Source: JAZQNF01 sp045641505
GTDB taxonomy: Bacteria; Bacillota; Clostridia; Lachnospirales; Bianqueaceae
Direction: 5' to 3'
DNA: 6,997 nucleotides
Assembly: GCA_045641505.1 (NCBI GenBank)
Contig: JAZUHB010000132.1
Span: 1-6,997 of the forward strand
Below, one piece after another: positions 5,189 through 6,997 of the stretch. Numbering within the stretch: the first letter of the stretch is position 1; each line of letters starts with the position of its first letter. The notes below the pieces were generated by a model. It made no database searches. It was not told the DNA's origin and saw only the letters and a list, made by a program, of their open reading frames with translations. A program made the translations under genes and the position numbers.

Positions 5189-6624
5189 AACCTTTCGTAT
5201 GCGGCTTCATAGCCCTTTTCCTCGGGCTCGTAACGGATGACGTCGAAGGAATCGGCGATGATGCGGCGGGCCTCCCGAAGATCCTTGATCGCGCCGAGGG
5301 CGATCAGGCTCACCGCGACGTTGCCGATGGCGGTCGCCTCGATGGGGCCGGCAATGACGGGCTTCTTCGTGGCGTCGGCGGTCATTTGGCAGAGGAAGCT
5401 GTCCTTCGTGCCGCCGCCCACCATGTGAATCGCGTCGAAGTCGCCGCCGGTGCACTTCTTCAGCTTGTTGAAGGTATGCTTGTACTTGAGCGCGAGGCTC
5501 TCGTAGATGCAGCGGATGATCTCGCCGTCGGTCTGCGGCACGTACTGGCCGGTGCGGCGGCAGAACTCACGGATGCGCTCCGGCTGGTTGCCCGGCGGAT
5601 TGAAGAGCGGATCGTCCGGATCGATGAAGCAGCGGAAGGGCTCCGCCTCGCGGGCGAGCTCCTCCATCTTCGCGTAGCTGTATTCCTTGCCGTCCCGGCG
5701 GAACTGGCGGCGGGTCTCCTGGATCATCCAGAGGCCGATGATGTTCTTGAGGAAGCGGGTGGTGGGACCGTAGCCGGTCTCGTTGGTGATGTTGAGCTCC
5801 TGGGATTCCGGCGTGATGCAGGGGTCCTTTAGCTCCGTGCCGAAGAGGCTCCAGGTGCCGCAGGAGATGTAGACGAAGCGGTCCGTCTGCGCCGGAACCG
5901 CCGCGACCGCCGACGAGGTGTCATGGCCGCCTACCGCGATGAAGGGCTTCGGCGTGATCGAAAGCTCGTCGCAGACCTCCTTCCGGATGTCGCCGATCAA
6001 GGTGCCGGAGGGCACGAGCTCGGGGAAGAGGCTGCGCTTCAGTCCGAGTCTTTGGATGACCTCCTCCTGCCACTGCTTCGTGTAGGGATCGAGCAGCTGG
6101 GTAGTGGACGCCATCGAGGTCTCGGCGTAGACACGGCCCGTAAGCAGATAGCCGAAGAGGTCCGGCATCAGGATGAACTTGTCCGCGAGCTCATAGAGGG
6201 CGGGATGGCGTTCCTTGTGGGCGAGCAGCTGATAGCCGGTGTTGAAGTTCATGTCCTGAAGCCCCGTGAGCTCGTAAAACTCCTTCGGGGGCAGGATCTT
6301 CGCGACCTTTTCGGGCATGCCGAGCGTGCGGTCGTCCCGGTAATGGTAAGGATTCTGCAGGATCGTGCCGCCTTTGTCGATCAGCGCGTAGTCGACGCCC
6401 CAGGTATCGACGCCCACGGCCTCATAGCCCTCCTTTTCGGCCAGGCGGAGTCCCTCCTTCACCTCTTTCCAGAGGCGCGGCAGATCCCAGTAGAAGCCGT
6501 CGTTCAGGTAGACCGGATCGTTGTCGAAGCGGTGGATCTCCTTGAGCGTAAGGCGCCCGTCCTTCAGTTCGCCGATCATCGCGCGGCCGCTGGACGCGCC
6601 GAAATCGAAAGCCAGAACCTTCAT
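5173..6624 (-). CDS. rhaB: Rhamnulokinase (FGGY carbohydrate kinase)
   Basis: Cytosolic kinase that phosphorylates L-rhamnulose at O1 with ATP, the second step of L-rhamnose catabolism. The 483-residue product matches the usual length (about 489 in E. coli). Visible landmarks: FDFGASSGRAMIG (6-18), the N-terminal phosphate-binding loop with the SSGR typical of RhaB; GVDTWGVDYALID (71-83); NPYHYRDDRT (91-100), a sugar-site segment; GGHDTSSAV (232-240) with catalytic base Asp235; YISCGTWSLFG (252-262); and MVGGGTKDSFLCQMTADA (401-418) plus GPIEATAIGNV (426-436) forming the ATP site in the C-terminal domain. The start is ATG at 6624-6622, six bases after AAGGAG. It lies 37 bases downstream of the RNA methyltransferase and overlaps the next gene by GTGA. 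No rhaA, rhaD, rhaM, transporter or AraC-type regulator is visible nearby. Other FGGY kinases (xylulo-, fuculo-, glycerol kinase) are less likely given the motif wording. Confidence 0.95.
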   Translation of the reverse strand: MKVLAFDFGASSGRAMIGELKDGRLTLKEIHRFDNDPVYLNDGFYWDLPRLWKEVKEGLRLAEKEGYEAVGVDTWGVDYALIDKGGTILQNPYHYRDDRTLGMPEKVAKILPPKEFYELTGLQDMNFNTGYQLLAHKERHPALYELADKFILMPDLFGYLLTGRVYAETSMASTTQLLDPYTKQWQEEVIQRLGLKRSLFPELVPSGTLIGDIRKEVCDELSITPKPFIAVGGHDTSSAVAAVPAQTDRFVYISCGTWSLFGTELKDPCITPESQELNITNETGYGPTTRFLKNIIGLWMIQETRRQFRRDGKEYSYAKMEELAREAEPFRCFIDPDDPLFNPPGNQPERIREFCRRTGQYVPQTDGEIIRCIYESLALKYKHTFNKLKKCTGGDFDAIHMVGGGTKDSFLCQMTADATKKPVIAGPIEATAIGNVAVSLIALGAIKDLREARRIIADSFDVIRYEPEEKGYEAAYERFVKIL

Positions 6625-6630
6625 CTCGTT

Positions 6631-6636
6631 CTCCTT
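6631..6636 (-). promoter_or_regulatory. Shine-Dalgarno site of rhaB
   Basis: AAGGAG (6636-6631) is six bases before the ATG at 6624. This confirms the RhaB start at MKVLAFDFG, the natural N-terminus of the first beta strand. Confidence 0.85.
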
Positions 6637-6650
6637 ATCTGAATTGTTTT

Positions 6651-6664
6651 GGTATCAGGTATCA
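6651..6664 (-). repeat. Tandem TGATACC duplication at the methyltransferase stop
   Basis: TGATACC occurs twice head to tail on the minus strand (6664-6658 and 6657-6651). The first TGA is the methyltransferase stop. The second TGA is one base out of that frame. The 37-base gap to rhaB otherwise holds only the rhaB ribosome site; I see no clear promoter or terminator in it. Confidence 0.4.
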
Positions 6665-6997
6665 TAGGGCTGCTTTCGCGCCGAGCTCCCAGAAGGCGAC
6701 CGCGCTGGCGGCCGCGACGTTCAGGGAATCGACGCCGTGGAACATCGGGATCTTCACGCGGAAGTCCGCCCTGCAGATGGTCTCGTCGGCGAGCCCGTCG
6801 CCCTCCGTGCCGAGGATCAGGCAGAGCTTTTCCTGTGCGGCCAGGGCGGGATCGGAGATGCTCACCGTGTCGTCGCGGAGCGCGAGCGAGGCGGTGGCGA
6901 AGCCCTCCTCCTTCAGGTACGCGAGGCCTTTTTCCGGCCAGTCCGCGGGCGTTTCGCCGATCTGCGTCCAGGGAATCTGGAAGACCGTGCCCATGCT
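6662..6997 (-). CDS. TrmH/SpoU-family RNA 2'-O-ribose methyltransferase (C-terminal 111 residues, cut by window edge)
   Basis: This is the C-terminal part of a knotted (SPOUT) AdoMet-dependent methyltransferase that modifies a ribose 2'-hydroxyl in tRNA or rRNA. Two of the three family motifs are visible: LILGTEGDGL (about residues 60-69 of the visible part), which is motif 2, and KIPMFHGVDSLNVAAASAV (82-100), which is motif 3 with the Ser-Leu-Asn-Val-Ala core that forms the knot and AdoMet pocket. The frame stays open to the window edge. The Met at 6994 is most likely internal, because a serine codon precedes it and S-M-G-(T/S) is common at this place in the family, just after motif 1. The N-terminal substrate-binding part lies beyond the window, so the RNA target (for example 23S rRNA G2251 or a tRNA position) cannot be assigned. 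The stop is TGA at 6664-6662, and rhaB follows 37 bases on in the same direction. Confidence 0.92.
   Translation of the reverse strand, partial: SMGTVFQIPWTQIGETPADWPEKGLAYLKEEGFATASLALRDDTVSISDPALAAQEKLCLILGTEGDGLADETICRADFRVKIPMFHGVDSLNVAAASAVAFWELGAKAAL

Noticed and set aside
3413..5212. A 599-codon open frame on the plus strand across the phosphoesterase gene
   Set aside because: It is antisense to a protein with intact catalytic motifs and membrane segments. The translated product is low-complexity in His, Asp and Val, typical of a shadow frame.
5923..6642. A 239-codon plus-strand frame opposite rhaB (and a similar one at 5386-5832)
   Set aside because: Antisense shadows of a highly conserved kinase, with no family resemblance of their own.
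6625..6661. A possible promoter for rhaB in the AT-richer gap after the methyltransferase
   Set aside because: An AGATAA-like hexamer exists but overlaps the ribosome site and has no -35 partner at usable spacing. The 37-base gap is better explained as cotranscription.

Overview
This window is one block of six tightly packed genes, all on the minus strand, so transcription runs from the right-hand edge to the left. The DNA is GC-rich with strong G/C at third codon positions. Where the gaps leave room, ribosome binding sites are strong AAGGAG/AAAGGAG types, and GTG and TTG starts are used. Together with the gene content (rhamnulokinase, peptidase T, a membrane-anchored metallophosphoesterase, a low-specificity threonine aldolase), this suggests a high-GC member of the Bacillota, probably Clostridia and perhaps a Lachnospiraceae-like gut anaerobe. 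The taxonomic call is inference from style and family resemblance, not from a marker gene.

In transcription order the layout is: (1) the C-terminal part of a TrmH/SpoU-family RNA 2'-O-methyltransferase, cut by the right edge (6662-6997); (2) rhamnulokinase RhaB (5173-6624); (3) a five-helix membrane protein ending in a predicted extracytoplasmic calcineurin-like phosphoesterase domain (3497-5176); (4) peptidase T (2253-3500); (5) a CrtI/retinol-saturase-like FAD oxidoreductase starting at TTG (681-2213); (6) the N-terminal 205 residues of a threonine-aldolase-family PLP enzyme, cut by the left edge just before its expected catalytic lysine (1-615).

The junctions are 37 nt, a 4-nt GTGA overlap, a 4-nt ATGA overlap, 39 nt and 65 nt. 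No convincing promoter or intrinsic terminator lies in any of them, so the genes look like part of one transcription unit. The rhaB, phosphoesterase and pepT genes are joined by stop/start overlaps and the two downstream members lack a well-placed Shine-Dalgarno, so they look translationally coupled. The genes after real gaps have strong Shine-Dalgarno sequences, and two of these (before the FAD oxidoreductase and the aldolase) sit just downstream of a small GC-rich hairpin. A third hairpin straddles the oxidoreductase stop codon.

Functionally the set is mixed catabolism and housekeeping: rRNA/tRNA modification, sugar phosphorylation, phosphate-ester hydrolysis at the cell surface, tripeptide hydrolysis, an unassigned FAD redox step and threonine/glycine interconversion. 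No single pathway uses all of them. I see no mobile element, CRISPR array, tRNA, rRNA, toxin-antitoxin or defence gene. Almost every base is coding, and the longest gene-free stretch is 65 nt. I did not find a convincing new system. The most unusual points are the membrane-anchored phosphoesterase coupled between rhaB and pepT, the rhamnulokinase with no rhamnose genes beside it, and the hairpins in the intercistronic gaps.
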